Assembly: GCA_017893485.1 (NCBI GenBank)
Contig: CM030358.1
Span: 154,200,706 to 154,264,705 of the forward strand
Direction of reading: 5' to 3'
DNA: 64,000 nucleotides
Source: Hemerocallis citrina
Taxonomy: Eukaryota > Streptophyta > Magnoliopsida > Asparagales > Asphodelaceae
In this document: in pieces, positions 31,060-43,230 of the stretch
Layout of the letters: each line of letters opens with the position of its first letter
Position numbering within the stretch: position 1 is the first letter of the stretch
Notes under the pieces: generated by a model
Told to the model about the DNA's origin: nothing
What the model saw: only the letters and a program-made list of their open reading frames with translations
Databases searched by the model: none
Program-made: the position numbers and the translations under genes

Positions 31060-33945
31060 TGTAACGCCCCGAATCCCAAATACACTGAATTCGAGATGTT
31101 CTACAGGATCTTTTCACTTTCTTTAGTACAACTTTACAAGGGATTTAAACTTTTCTTTTTTACATCAGAGTTTACATCAATATTATATTGCACAGCGGAA
31201 GTAGAATTTACAACAATGAAACAATTATACATCAACATTGAATGAATCCTTAAGCATTTGTTCCTCTTTGATCTTTAACATACCTGCATATAAGACTGTG
31301 GGTACGTCAGTTTATTCAACCGACGAACATTATACACGGCCATCCTCTCTATGCCGAAAATAGTATAACTCAATTTTCCATATTTAACAAACACAAACTT
31401 GTCACATTTCAAATACAGGGGCTACCCTATTCATGTCGTGTTGTGATTGTGCACTTAGTCCTTAATGCATTATTTATATTACATGACACTAATGCGCACT
31501 TGTTCGGATTCTATGCATTCCATACTACATAGGTCTGAGGGCAAGCCTCTTAATCGTCCTTCAACTTTATAGGGTTCAATCCCTCGTTATGATTTACTCT
31601 ACTACTGTAACTACGGTAAGTATCCTAGATGTCTTCTGACCTACGAACTCATGCCTAGACACTCTGGAGGGAATTCCATCGCTGACATGACTCATCATGC
31701 AGATATCCTGTGGTAATTCAGCTCTCACCGTAGACATGACACCACCCGTAGTCTTCGAACATCCCACGAGCGTCACCACCGGGACGGTACTCTGGAGTCG
31801 CATCCTCACCCAGACTCATTATGGGAATTCCTGGGATACGCTCTCGCCGCTACCCAATGGCTCTCACTCATGTTTTTCTCCTACTTTCATCACATCTCCA
31901 CTATGTGCTAAATCCTTAGTTTTTATTAGAATCATGAATAAAAATCAAAGCTCTAGAGTTAGCCTCTCCACTCAACCGGACTTATTCATTTATTCACATG
32001 ACCAACCTTGGTCTTTCATTTCAAATTCTCATTTCATTTCTTTCAATTGCCGGGGGAGACTTAGCTACTCTTTCATTTCAATTCAAATTCACAATTTCTA
32101 AAATCTGAACATTTCCAACTCATGAGTTCACTTTATGATCTCAAAGATTTTCTTTTTCATGTTATAGCTTTCATATCCATTTAATTTTCATAATTCACAA
32201 TAAATGATTTGCTTCATGTACATTCATGCAAGAACAATAGAGTTTACCAATATCCAGATTCACAATCTTTACCACAAACAAATCATACGATTTCGGATAT
32301 ACCAAAAAGCACTCTGGACAGTCGACTTGGAACTCCACCAGTCGACTTATCCAGTCAAATACAGTTCATTAATAACACTCGGAAGAGTCGACTACTGCAC
32401 ATGGCCAGTCGGCTGTTCCGCAGTTTCCACATTAAAATATCATACAGTTAACAGTCGACTGTTCTGTAAATCAGTCGTCTGTACTGTGTAGTTCAATTAT
32501 ACACTTATCATGTTCGGTACAGTCGACTGCTTCAAGCATTCGGTCGACTGAACAGGTTAAATTTCACTTTGAGGAATTATCTTTCCTTCTGTTCTTCATT
32601 ACCCATATCACATTAAATTCGTGTCAACACAGCATGTAATTCTCATCATAACATCATTTCGATTTAGCGTAAATATCACATAGCTAATGTTTCTCTTCTC
32701 AAGAAATTACTAAGCATGCACTTTCATTTTGTCGTCATTTACTTTCAGAGGTAAATGCTAATCTCAATTTAACATACTAGACATCATATTAAAATACATC
32801 GTTTATAGAATTCTGAATTATTCATATTCTATTTCAATAGACCAGTCGCCTGTTAACATTCCCAGTCGACTGTATATGTCATTTCCAGTTTCCCAATAAT
32901 CAATCATTCATATTTTCTAGGTTGTGTATCACATGGAGGACATTGATCTAGCAATCGATCTATCACTTTAGTTGCATATATATACACAATAAACCTTTAG
33001 TCTTAATAAAGATTCTAACTTAGAATCATGAAAAACATTCGCCTCGCACCAGTCGACTTGTCCCCTGGACAGTCGACTGCACAGACCATTTTCAATTCTT
33101 TCTACAATGTCATTTACCAATAGAGTCACAGGAAATTCTCATCCATACATGAATCAATCAATAGTTCATTTTCCAATTAAATGTGTACTCTTATTAATCA
33201 TTTTTCATGCATCATTATTCAATTCCATACATTTCCTAGTTAGAAATAAAGAAAATTGAACCCACCTTGTTGACGAAAGTAATCGAAATCCAGGAAACTC
33301 CTTAATGCAATGGACGCCTTCTTGCTCCTTGCTTCACACCGAAACTCCAGAAGTGCTACTCGGCCTCCACAGAAAAAGCACACACAACTCTCTCACAATA
33401 TACTCTCTTGCAATAGGATTTTAGTGTAAAAGAAATAATGAATGAGAGGGGGTATTTATACACAAATTTGAGTGAGATGGAGGGCTAGGATGCACTAGGG
33501 AGTTGTAGGATCAAGGGCTAGGATGGACTAGGGGGTTGAAATAACTACCCACACTCTACAAAACTACCCATGACTTGATCCCACTTCTCCACAATCCGGC
33601 CAAGAAGTGTGTGCTTATGCACGTGTACATGGAGTGCACGTGAAAGCACAAGCCACACTAATGAAACTTGTACACTCATAACAAGTCTTATAAAAAAAAG
33701 AGGGTGTTACACAAAACAAGTTGCAAAAATAAAAGAATTAAACCATGGGCTTAAATTAATTTGGGCCAAAATAAATATTTTAAAAGAAAAATAAGCAAAC
33801 TAACATTGGGCTTTAGGAAAATGCTTTATAGAAAACAATACTCTTTATTCATCATGTTGAGAAATAATAGTCAACATACTACACATGCATACCATATGTA
33901 AAAATAAATAATCTTTCATATATTTGAAAAATCAGGGTATTACAC
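31060..33945 (-). repeat. 5' LTR of the chromovirus
   Basis: This 2886-bp LTR is nearly identical to the left copy, with about 20 substitutions and the same TATA box (about 33450-33462) and GTCGACT cluster (about 32320-33085). It is the transcribed LTR for the - strand genes. Confidence 0.95.
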
Positions 33946-33950
33946 TATAT

Positions 33951-34800
33951 ATATTTATACAGGTAGTTTCAGGAAAAATGAGTCAAAGATTGGACTATTT
34001 TCTTCTTTTGTATAATAATTATCTTGTAAATGTTCTTGAAATTCGCAAGCACAATTTTCAAAATAACATATGTCGTATATTTCTAAATTGCTTTATCTCC
34101 CTCTTGCTTGGTTCTTTTTATATATAGTGTGTCTTTCTATTTTGTTATAGATACAAAATTATGTTCATAGTGCTATCTCATAATATGTAATTATTTCTTT
34201 TAGCCTTAAGGTTTTTTGTGCTGAATTCTCTTCCGTTCCTATATCATCAATTGGTCTTGATTTTCTGATTATTTTTTCTTCTTCTGTTAGTCCATTTCAC
34301 CATTTTACTACTACTTCTATAAGTTTGCATCCATAAATTTCTCAAATGTATTTTCTGAGAGGTTTTGCCTAAATCCTACTATTAATGATGCTTTTACCAA
34401 TTCGTCTATTGTTCTATCTACATCTTTTACATAGTCTAGATCTATCCATTCACCATTTCTTGCTATTTATTTTTCATAATGTTTCGTAGGTTCATATTGT
34501 GATGTTTCTTTTTCTTTTCCTTTTTCTAACTTACTCCTTTCTCTACTTTGTCATTTCCATTGTCGGTGATAAAGTATTTTACTAGGTTGTGGTCTTAAAT
34601 TTATTAGTTGGATTTTCTGTATGTTTTATTATAATCTTGTCTTTTTCTTGATCTATTTTTATTTTTTCATTTATTATATCTACATTTTTAAAGCCTTCTT
34701 CTACTTCCTCTAAATTGAAATTTTCCATTAAATATTTTATTTCTAAAATGTTTATGTTAAGTTTTGTTATGGCTTCTAACACCTTCATACATTCTTCTGC
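33951..34800 (-). pseudogene. Endogenous caulimovirid remnant, coat N-terminal region
   Basis: AT-rich - strand coding-like sequence with many stops, continuous across the chromovirus (shared CTATA target) with the zinc-finger segment at 22.6 kb. The longest open piece (34788-34582) is Glu/Lys/Ile-rich. By position it would be upstream of the zinc finger, in the coat part of the polyprotein. The assignment rests on continuity, strand and composition, not on a clear motif. Confidence 0.4.
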
Positions 34801-35168
34801 CCTTTTTTTTGTTTTTTGAAGAGAAGGTGGAGTTTAGCCACCCTGTTTTTATTAATAAGGAGTTAATAAAATAAACTAAGAGTACTGGGCTCAAATACAA
34901 AAAACTACAAAGCAGAGGAAATAAAACATAATACCTCCAAGTGCATAGGAGGGTGGGATAGATACAACAAAGTCAAACATATGAGAGCATCCAAACAAAA
35001 ACAACTACATGAAACAAGAGGTCCCTCCAATAATGCCTTGGAGGGTGAGCAACCATGTCATGATGCACCGGATCAGTCCAAGGTGGGACCAATCACCACC
35101 TCCTCCTTGTCGTACTCCTCCACCTCAAATGCTTTGACTATTATTCCTCTAGGAACCACCACCGAAGA

Positions 35169-35502
35169 TGTAGCGTCCCGCCCCAATACTTAGACAAGAC
35201 AAATTAGATACTATGTAGTACAACTGTTCACCACAGATTGCCTCTAAAAAGGTGGTTAACCAATTAGGTGACTCTTGATCATAGCAATTTTATTTATACT
35301 CAATTAATCCCCGTGGGCCCTCCAATATATGCCACGTCATCCCCATATTCAAACACAACTCATTTCTCTGATTCAATTCCATTCCGAAATTAATCCCGAG
35401 GCCCACATGACGATGACGTCATCGTCCCACACAATCCAATAGACAATGGCTGTTTCCATACTCTTGTGGGCCCCCTTTTACATCCTTCAACCTTCTCTCC
35501 TC

Positions 35503-35551
<49 letters not shown>

Positions 35552-35575
35552 TTTTTGGAAATACGGGATATTACA
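35169..35575 (-). repeat. Left LTR of the TRIM-like element
   Basis: 407 bp. It lacks an internal segment of about 80 bp present in the right LTR, which accounts for most of the length difference. It contains the (AT)n microsatellite at about 35508-35546. Confidence 0.8.
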
Positions 35576-35809
35576 TACACTACACCTTTAGAAATAGCAT
35601 CATCGCTGAGTACAGGGCACACATCTAGTGTAGGATCTGCCTTTCTAGCCGATATGGAGCAGAGTATCCTGCCAGCGTACTGCGATCCTCCTGCTAGCAT
35701 ACTCGCCTCTGGTCTCTCTACCAGCGTACTGACCTCAGCCATGAGCGTACTGACCTCAGCCAGGCATACCTCTCCACACCCGGTGTCGAAAGTCGGCTCT
35801 GATATCATT

Positions 35810-36297
35810 TGTAACGCCCTGCCCCAATACTCAGACAATTTTGATTATTTTTAGAAGACAGATTAGGTACTATGTAGTAAAACTGCCCACCACAGGCTGC
35901 CTCTCAAAAGGTGGTTAACCAATTAGGTGACTCTTGATCATAGAAAATTTTATTTATACTCAATTAATTTTTGTATACTCTCGATATGGGATTAATTTTA
36001 CTCAACCTCTCTCCAAATTCCCGTGCACATATATCAATCCCCGTGGGCCCCTCCAATATATGCCACGTCATCCCCATATTCAAACACAACTCATTTCTCT
36101 GATTCAATTCCATTCTGAAATTAATCCTGAGGCCCACATGACTATGACATCATCGTCCCACACAATCCAACAGACAATGGTTGTTTCCATACACCCGTGG
36201 GCCCCCCTTTACATCCTTCAACCTTCTCTCCTCCTTTATATATATATTTTAACATATATATTTATATATTATATTTTCGGAAATACGGGGTATTACA
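35810..36297 (-). repeat. Right LTR of the TRIM-like element
   Basis: 488 bp, starting TGTAACGCCCTG and ending CGGGGTATTACA. It is the 5' LTR in element orientation, adjoining the Met primer-site-like sequence. Confidence 0.8.
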
Positions 36298-39200
36298 GCA
36301 GATGTAGCCCAAAGAGAAATAAGATGCATAATATGAGTAAGATTACCATAAATACTATTACTACTCCTACGAAAGTAAAAGTTATTTTTGTCAAGCCATA
36401 AAATCCTGGACGTTGCGGCAATAGCGATATACCACCCTTCCTTCATCTCACATATCTCACTAGAAAAAGTGGGTCCAATCCATAGGTCTTCATATGCCTG
36501 TTGGTATACCGATGTGCCAAGGGCTAAAAAGACCTCGCAAAGAATGACCTTACTTCTGAGGAAATCTAAGAAAAGATGAGATTTTGTTTTCGTGTAAGTA
36601 TTGCAGAAACCGCAATTAGTAGTAATGTGCGGTTGCCTTTTAGCTGGATTCTCTCATCAAAATTGCATTGTTGAGAACAAGACAAAGGAAAAATCTTATT
36701 TTCAACGGCGTTTTGGCTTTGCAAAGAATCGTTGACCATTTTGAACTACACCCTCTAAAGTGGATGCAGTTATATAGCGACCTAACCATAAAGGTGTCAT
36801 TCTCTTCCAATCCCCATGCCTTCCGGTCTGGACCCTTAGGACATCTAATCCCCAGTTGTTCAATGTAAGATTGTAAAGCCCCTAGTCTCAATTGGGATTC
36901 TGGATCGAGACGCGATCTGAAGGAGGGTCTCCAAAATCCCCGCTTCTAAGTTGGCTACTGAAATGTTAGGTTGAGAAGCTTGTTTAAAAAATTTATGGAA
37001 TAGTTCTCTTAGAGAGTGATCTCCACACCACTTCTCCCACCAAAATATGGTCATCAGACCATTTTCGATGTAGGATGTGACACAACTATGAAATGGGTCA
37101 AAGGCTTTGACTACTCATTTCCAGAACCAAGACACTTTTGGGCCCAACCGGAACCCAAAACTACGCGTCACCATTACTAGGAGGTAAGAGTGGATAAAGT
37201 CATGCTAACCTTTCCCATTAGGGTGAAACACTTTCCACCACCATTTACCTAGAAGGGCTAAATTCATGTATCTCAGGTCAATGATGTCAAACCCACCTTG
37301 ACTCTTCTTTATGCAAGCTTTCTCTCCCATCGGATAAGATGGTAGCCTCCTTTGTTTGCATCTGCCCCTTTTTAGAGGAATCTCTTTCGAACCCTGTCAA
37401 TCCTTTGAATGACCCATTTCGGGAATTCGAAAAATGATAAGTAATATGTCAGGAGATTTGACAAAACCAAGTTGATGAGGGTCACTCTAACCCCTAAAGA
37501 TAGTGATTTACCTTTCCAACCAGCCAGTTTGGCTTCAACTTGGTCCATAATCGGCAATTAGTCTGTTTTCTTAAGTTTGACTGGGCGTAGAGGGAGGCAC
37601 TAATACTTAATAGGGAAGATATCAAGTTTAAAATTCAAGAAATTTGCAAGATCTCTTGCTTCTTCTTCTGACAAGGCAACAGGAATGAGGGCGCTCTTAT
37701 GAAAGTTCACCCTGAGGCCCGACTAGACTTCAAAACAATACATGGTTCCTTTGAAGGTAATAGTCTCCCTCAAATCACTGTTCCTAAATAGAAGGCCATC
37801 TTCTTCATATTTTAGGATTGAGCGTCTAGACCCATTTCTACCGCTAGCCACCAGAGTAATCAAGCCCACTTTTCGACAGTAATCCATCATGCCTTTAAGA
37901 ACATAAGCAACAATCGTGAAAAGCCAGGGGGGAATGGATCCCCCCGTCTAAGCCCTCTGCAACATGAAAAAGACCTACTAGCCTTTCCGTTGACAATAAT
38001 AACCGACCTACTGGTATAAAAGGCAATGTCTAATCCACCCGATCTATTTGTCTCGAAATCCCCTGCCTTTAAGCGCTTCCAGAAGACAGTCTCATTCGAT
38101 AGAATCATAAGCTTTCTCGAAGTCTAATTTTAACAAGAAACTCCTATCATTTGAAACATGACATTGGTGAATTGTTTCTTCTGTGGTAGCAATGCAGTCC
38201 ATAATACAGTGCCCCTTAATAAATCCAGTTTGCTCATTACTGATCAATCAATCCATCAACTTGCTTAATCTGTTAGCAAGGATCTTGGTAATAATCTTTA
38301 CCGAGAAATTAAGAAGGCTGATAGGATAAAAGTCTCCAACTCTCAGAGCATCTTCTTTCTTGGGGATAAGAAAAAACCTTTGAATCTCCCTGATTTAAGT
38401 TTGTGGTAGTAGAATTCATGAATGACTGCCATTAGATCATCTTTGATTTCATCACAGAAGGGTTGGTCAAAAAACCATCGGGAATCCATCAGGGCCCGGA
38501 GCTTTATCATCACCCATCTGGAACACCACTCCTTTGACATCTTCTTTCGTGAATGGGGATTCGCGGGAGTGTAGGTACTGATCCAAACCCTTATATCCAT
38601 TATGCCAGAACTCCTCTCTTAAAGGGACCCTAAAATATGTTTTATGACTAAACAGATTTTTTAAGTGATTTTGGAATGCAAGATCAATTTCCTTTTCTTC
38701 TTGAACTACCTGATTCCGTTTAGATGGATATGATGATGTTTGATCTCCGACGCACGCTGGCCACCCGATGAAAAAAGATCGTATTTGCGTCTTCCTCTTT
38801 AAGCCACGAAATTCTGGATCTCTGTTGCCACATGATCTCTTCTAATTTGTATAGTTGCTCAATATCCTCCCTTAACGATTACAGTCTATTGCGTTCTGCT
38901 TGGGTTAGATCTCTAGATTCCTCTAGTCTCTCCAAATCATCAATATCCTGAAGGATAGACTCTTTAGCTTTCCAGATGGTCGCAAACCGCGTTCGATTCC
39001 ACTTTCGCAACTTAGCCCAGAGACATCGAATATTTTCACACCAGATCGGCGTCGCCTCATTAACCCTAGTAGGGAGAACCCAACTTTCAATTACAAGGTG
39101 ATGAAAATCCTGAATATGCAACCAAGTTTTCAATTTACTAGAGTGATGCTCTCCAGAGTTAGGTAGGATGGGCACATGATCAGATGTGGGTCTAGGGATT

Positions 39201-39874
39201 GATTTGGCACTAACAAGTGAGAATTTGAACTCCGAATCCAATGAGATCATCACTCTATCCAACTTAGCCAGAATAGGGGATGATTGCATGTTAGACCAAG
39301 TGAACAATCTATCGAAGATTGGGATGTCAACCAGATCAAGATCTGTTATAACTCGGTTGAATGCCTCTCTCTCTCAGCGTCGCTAGAACCTCTCACTCGA
39401 TGTTCAAAAACAAATATAATAATGTTAAAATCCCCCCCCCTACACACACATTATCCAAGGATGCTGCCACCGAGTTTGGATAGAGCGAATTTCCTCCCAG
39501 AATAAAGGTCTATGAAATGCCTGATTTGGGCCATAAACCACCGAGACAGTCTACGTCCAGTTATCACAACGATGCTGGAGAAGAACAGATAACGAAAAGT
39601 TCCCTCGAAGCTCATCCATATAGACAAAAAAATCAGGGTTAAAGCCAATAGCTATGCCTCCCTGAAGCTCCAACGGAAAGGGAGATCAACCATTATGAGA
39701 TCCTATTCAATTCCCCCCCCCCCCCCCCCATCCTCCTCCCTAAGACTAGTCATATGTGAGATTTTTGTTTCTTAGAGACCCACAATGTCAGTTCTAGATG
39801 TGTTGATAACATCTCTAACCATCTCTCATTTACCCTGCCTCCCCAAACCCCTAACATTCCATAAGAATCTTCAT
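36298..39874 (-). pseudogene. LINE ORF2 (endonuclease, RT, zf-RVT), broken
   Basis: The frame begins at the ATG at 39874 with the typical endonuclease opening (MWNVRGLGR) and a GLQETK motif. A GDFN motif follows near 39430, beside a C run that shifts the frame. RT sequence occupies about 38700-37300 (for example the LINLVLSNLLTYYLS stretch). The catalytic YADD position reads YEED (KYEEDGLLF, near 37810), so the RT would be dead even without the stops. The zf-RVT region (WGLEENDTFMVRSLY) lies at about 36830-36640. ORF2 probably ended beyond the TRIM insertion, near 35080. Confidence 0.8.
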
Positions 39875-39896
39875 TTGGAACCGGTTCAGGGATACA

Positions 39897-40984
39897 TTAA
39901 GGGACGGGATCGAGATTCGACACTAAGTTTAATTTCTCAATTTCCCAGCCTCGAATTTTATTCAAGAGGAAAGTTTTCCGTTTCCTATTGCCTACCGCAA
40001 GACCACAAGTTTCGGCAAGATAAAAACCATCGAAACCAGACATGAAATTAAAAATGGAAGCTAGAAAGGATTGCGTTCCTCCATCATTGATCTTAGCCGA
40101 CTTAGCTGCAGCCGTGATATCCAAATAGTCACCCAGGAACTCCGCATGAGCCCGCTTAGCAGTTTTTTGGACCTTAAAACCTTGCAAATTTCTATGAGTA
40201 ACATAATCTTCTTTGGATGTCGTCGATTGCGATGGGAAGGTAGATGAAACAAAATTTGGGGTGGAGTATGTAGCGGGACATAACTGTGTATCTCCTACCA
40301 ACTCGTCTTCCAGTTCCGAATCATCGTCATCATATAAGTCATCATCATATAAGTCAAGACATAGTTTCATGCTATCATCATTTGCAACGACCAAACCCAG
40401 GCTCTGAAGATATAGCTGGCCCATTATTCACAAGCCCATATACAATAGAAACTTCAGCTGGCCCATTATAATTAGAGTTGGGCCCACTCTACATGGGAAG
40501 TGTATTACTCTCTAGTACATCACAATGCAGTCTAGTCACTGAGTCTAAGGCACGTTGTGAGCACTCAGTGGCGGGGAGGGCGGGAAAATTCTCGGGAGCA
40601 GTTTCCATCACATGGCTCGCTCAGGTTCCTACGTCGCCACGTGGAAATTGTAGATTGGGCCGAAGCCTCTAGAGCCACATGAGTTAGATTCTTGTGCTTC
40701 TCACTCTCGTCTACTCCCTCTTTTTGAAAAACCTCATCTTCATCCTCAAAGCTGATAAATTTTTTGCTTTTTCTAATCCTAGACGTTTGATCGATCTTAT
40801 TTGGTGAAAGCACCTCCACCGAGCTCACTCTACCCTGAGCCCTCATCTCTGCTAAAAAGCTCAAAATGACAACTTTTCTTGTCCTTCCCGATATGCATAC
40901 TTCTCTGTGGCTGTTCACCCCAATTTGACGTCTGAGCACATGTGCCCTTTCTGAATCCCTCAGTTGCGAGCTCGACAAGAGCAT
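39897..40984 (-). pseudogene. LINE 5' region, possible ORF1 remnant
   Basis: Two open stretches (40984-40565 and 40424-39897, in element order) precede ORF2. They are Ser/Lys/Asp-rich, with one DDDLYDDDDSELEDE acidic run and basic clusters. No zinc knuckle or RNA-binding motif is readable. Position argues for the C-terminal part of LINE ORF1, but captured host sequence cannot be excluded. Confidence 0.35.
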
Positions 40985-40990
40985 TTGACC

Positions 40991-41560
40991 ACTTTTTGAC
41001 AGACCATCATGACTGTTATATATCTACTTAGTTCTTTTATGTTGTTATTGATAATTTTTTAATCTTTTTATATATATATATATATCTTATAATTTATTGG
41101 CCATTATAATTTTCTTCTAATTCTTAAATATTCATCATATAAATTCCTAATTCTGTTTTTGAATTTAATTTATATATTGATGTTTCTACTTTTGGAATAT
41201 TATCCATACCAACTTAATTCTTATAGTTTAAGATTTTGTATGATTGTAGGTGTTGGTAGTACCAACTTGTTTCTTCGTTTCTATAGTCTAATATTTTGTA
41301 TGCTATTTCTTTTTGTATTTTCTTAGCTAATTTTTCAGTTATTCTACTTGTTTATATATATTTTGATGTTTCCTTATCAGTATATGCTTTCTTTCTATCA
41401 ATCTTTCGTTAATGTGTCTTATTTTAAATTATGAATGGCTTTTTAATCTTGGTATATTTAATTTTTGTGAAGTATCTAGTTGATTTTTATAAAGTTTGAG
41501 GGATATTATAGTTTATAATTTCTAAGCTTGGATTATATAGAAAATTTGATTTAGGTTTTT
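40991..41560 (-). pseudogene. Endogenous caulimovirid remnant, 5'-most piece
   Basis: AT-rich sequence whose - strand reads as Lys/Ile/Asn/Thr-rich peptide broken by stops, in the same style as the segments at 34 kb and 22 kb. It would be the upstream end of the relic, separated from them by the LINE. No domain is identified, so this call rests on composition and position. Confidence 0.3.
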
Positions 41561-41727
41561 ATAACAAACTGGGTTAGTTGGATAAAATATTTTTTGAAGC
41601 TGGGTCAATTGGCTAATTATTTTGAAAAGTGGGTCAGTTTGATAAATATTTATAGGAAGTGGGTCAGGAGGTTACAAAACACTTTTGTGTGTGTGTGTTG
41701 GTGTTGGTGTTGGTGTTGTGCGTGTGT

Positions 41728-41773
41728 GTGGGGGTTGGGGGGGGGGGGGGGGGGGGGGGGGGAGGGGGGGGGG
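41728..41773. repeat. G homopolymer tract
   Basis: About 40 G, interrupted once by A and preceded by GT-rich repeats (GTGTTG)n. A strong candidate for G-quadruplex formation and for sequencing-length error. Confidence 0.85.
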
Positions 41774-42959
41774 TCATTTAAGGCTTTTATAAATGAAGTT
41801 ATGTATGGATAAAGTCTTGCAAGTCTTGCTAGAAGTTAGTATTTTTGTTGTCATTTAGCATGACATGAATTATAAGTCTGCAGAGAGTAGTTGGTGTCTG
41901 TGTGTGGTGAAATGTGTGCGCAATAGCTTCTATTGCTTTTGGGTTAGGTTTTCCCCCAAGTAATAAATTTTCAACTAGTCAATAAACGACCGCCATTGTT
42001 GATCTTGCAAAACTTGGATCTTGACCTTTTCACTAAGCAAGTCTAGTAAAGACAATTTAACTACGATAGAATCAGATCTGATTGGGGAAAACAAAAATCT
42101 GATTGCATTTGACTCCTAGGAAAAAAAGAACCCGTCCTCTAGCTCTAAAAATCTAGATTTGATTGGGGGGGGGACTCCTTCATCCTCCCCATCCTCTTCC
42201 CCCTTCCCCCCCCCCCCTTCTCCACCCTCTGACGCCATAGAGGTGTGGGGCGGTGTGTTGACGACCTTGTTTCGTCAGATGTGAGATTTTGGAGTGGGAC
42301 GGAGCGGCGAGGAGGTTCGACTCTAAGGAGACTAGGTCGACAGCGGAGCGGCAACGTCTGGAGAGGAGTAGGGTGCAAGGGGGACGATGATGACGGTTGA
42401 GAAGGGGCTTCGATTGGAGAAGTTGACTTGTCGACAGCATCGATGGCTGTCGGTGAAGGGAATTGGAGAGGCTATGGGTATTGTCGAGGAGAGGCTCGTC
42501 GTAAGCTCAACCAGAGCTCGTTGGAGTGGCGCTGTGGTCGAAAACGCTGACAGAGGTGTGCTTGCGTCATTGAGAGTCCAAATAGGGTTGGATCGTCGAT
42601 AGTCGGAGCTGGACTTGGCTCGACATCGGACGTAGAGAGCATTGCATTTTCAGGGAAGCATGTTGGGGTGTGGTCGATGGAGGTGCATGACGAGAGCAAT
42701 GGGTGTGGGGAGAGGGGCAGAAGAGAGACTACGACCATGGTCGTAGGTGAGTTTAATGGTGCTCAAGGTTGCTATAGTGTCGTCGAAGGGAGGGTTGGTT
42801 GACGGTGTTGTCAAGAAGGGGGAGGACGTGGAGATGGGCGATGGTGATTGGGCTTTCTTGGCCGGTGTGGTTGAGATAGGCCGGAGAAGAGGTTGGAGGG
42901 AAGAGAGAGAGAGGGAGAGAGAGAGAGCAGAGGGAGGGGGGGAGTAAGGGAGATTGATT

Positions 42960-43230
42960 GATTAATTGATTGTCAATTGTTTGATTGATTGTGAAATTTG
43001 AATTTCAAAATAGGATTTGAAATTCGAATTTGAATTTTGAGTTAGAGGAGTGAAGTATAAATTTGAATTTTGAATTAGGTTTTTTGAAATTCAAATTTTA
43101 ATTAGAAGTGTGGAGAGGGAGATTAATTGAGATTTGAATTTCAATATAGATATTTGAAATTCATATTTTAGTTCGGAAGTGTGAGGTGAATATGCTTGTG
43201 TAATTTGAATTTCAAATTAGTTTTGGTTGT
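42960..43230. repeat. Cluster of AATTTGAATTTCAAAT-type palindromic motifs
   Basis: At least eight closely spaced variants of ATTTGAATTTCAAAT/AATTCAAATTT occur here, several being near-perfect palindromes. They separate G-rich blocks and have no coding potential. Confidence 0.7.

Larger units (their letters stand above)
22956..33945 (-). mobile_element. Tekay/Del-type chromovirus (10,990 bp)
   Basis: A complete Ty3/gypsy element on the - strand, bounded by LTRs of 2885 and 2886 bp (TGTAAC...TTACA in + orientation) and the target duplication CTATA (22951-22955, 33946-33950). From right to left: 5' LTR, tRNA-Met primer site, a leader ORF, gag with a CCHC knuckle, protease, RT, RNase H, integrase with a C-terminal chromodomain, polypurine tract, 3' LTR. 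Long LTRs, the Met primer and a chromodomain indicate the Tekay/Del group. The LTRs differ at about 20 sites (below 1%). Gag and pol nevertheless hold four stops and a frameshift. It is inserted in the caulimovirid relic. Confidence 0.95.
35169..36297 (-). mobile_element. TRIM-like mini LTR element
   Basis: Two related LTRs (35169-35575, 407 bp; 35810-36297, 488 bp), both starting TGTA(G/A)CG and ending ATTACA, flank only 234 bp of internal sequence. Next to the right LTR the - strand reads ATGATATCAGAGCC, a mutated tRNA-Met primer site, so the element is oriented on the - strand. Flanking pentamers GAAGA and GCAGA are a target duplication with one mismatch. It has no coding capacity; the internal region carries a short AGCGTACTGACCTCAGCCA repeat. 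The left LTR contains an (AT)n run of about 40 bases. It sits in the LINE. Confidence 0.8.
34802..40990 (-). mobile_element. L1-type LINE, degenerate, with a nested TRIM-like element
   Basis: The 3' end is a T-rich + strand tail (34801-34817), that is, a poly-A end on the - strand. Leftover ORF1-like sequence, the endonuclease, RT and zf-RVT regions follow in the right order from right to left. The 3' UTR (34818-35168) is non-coding. The 5' boundary near 40990 is where LINE-like sequence gives way to the AT-rich caulimovirid relic; I found no target duplication. All domains are broken by stops and frame changes. A 1.1 kb LTR mini-element (35169-36297) is inserted near the 3' end. Confidence 0.75.

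Noticed and set aside
37887..38108. Independent small gene on the - strand
   Set aside because: It lies in the RT region of the LINE in the expected order and is part of that broken ORF2.
42387..42947. Possible small gene in G-rich DNA
   Set aside because: Frames are short, no domain is seen and no splice-compatible extension; more likely a retroposed or low-complexity segment.
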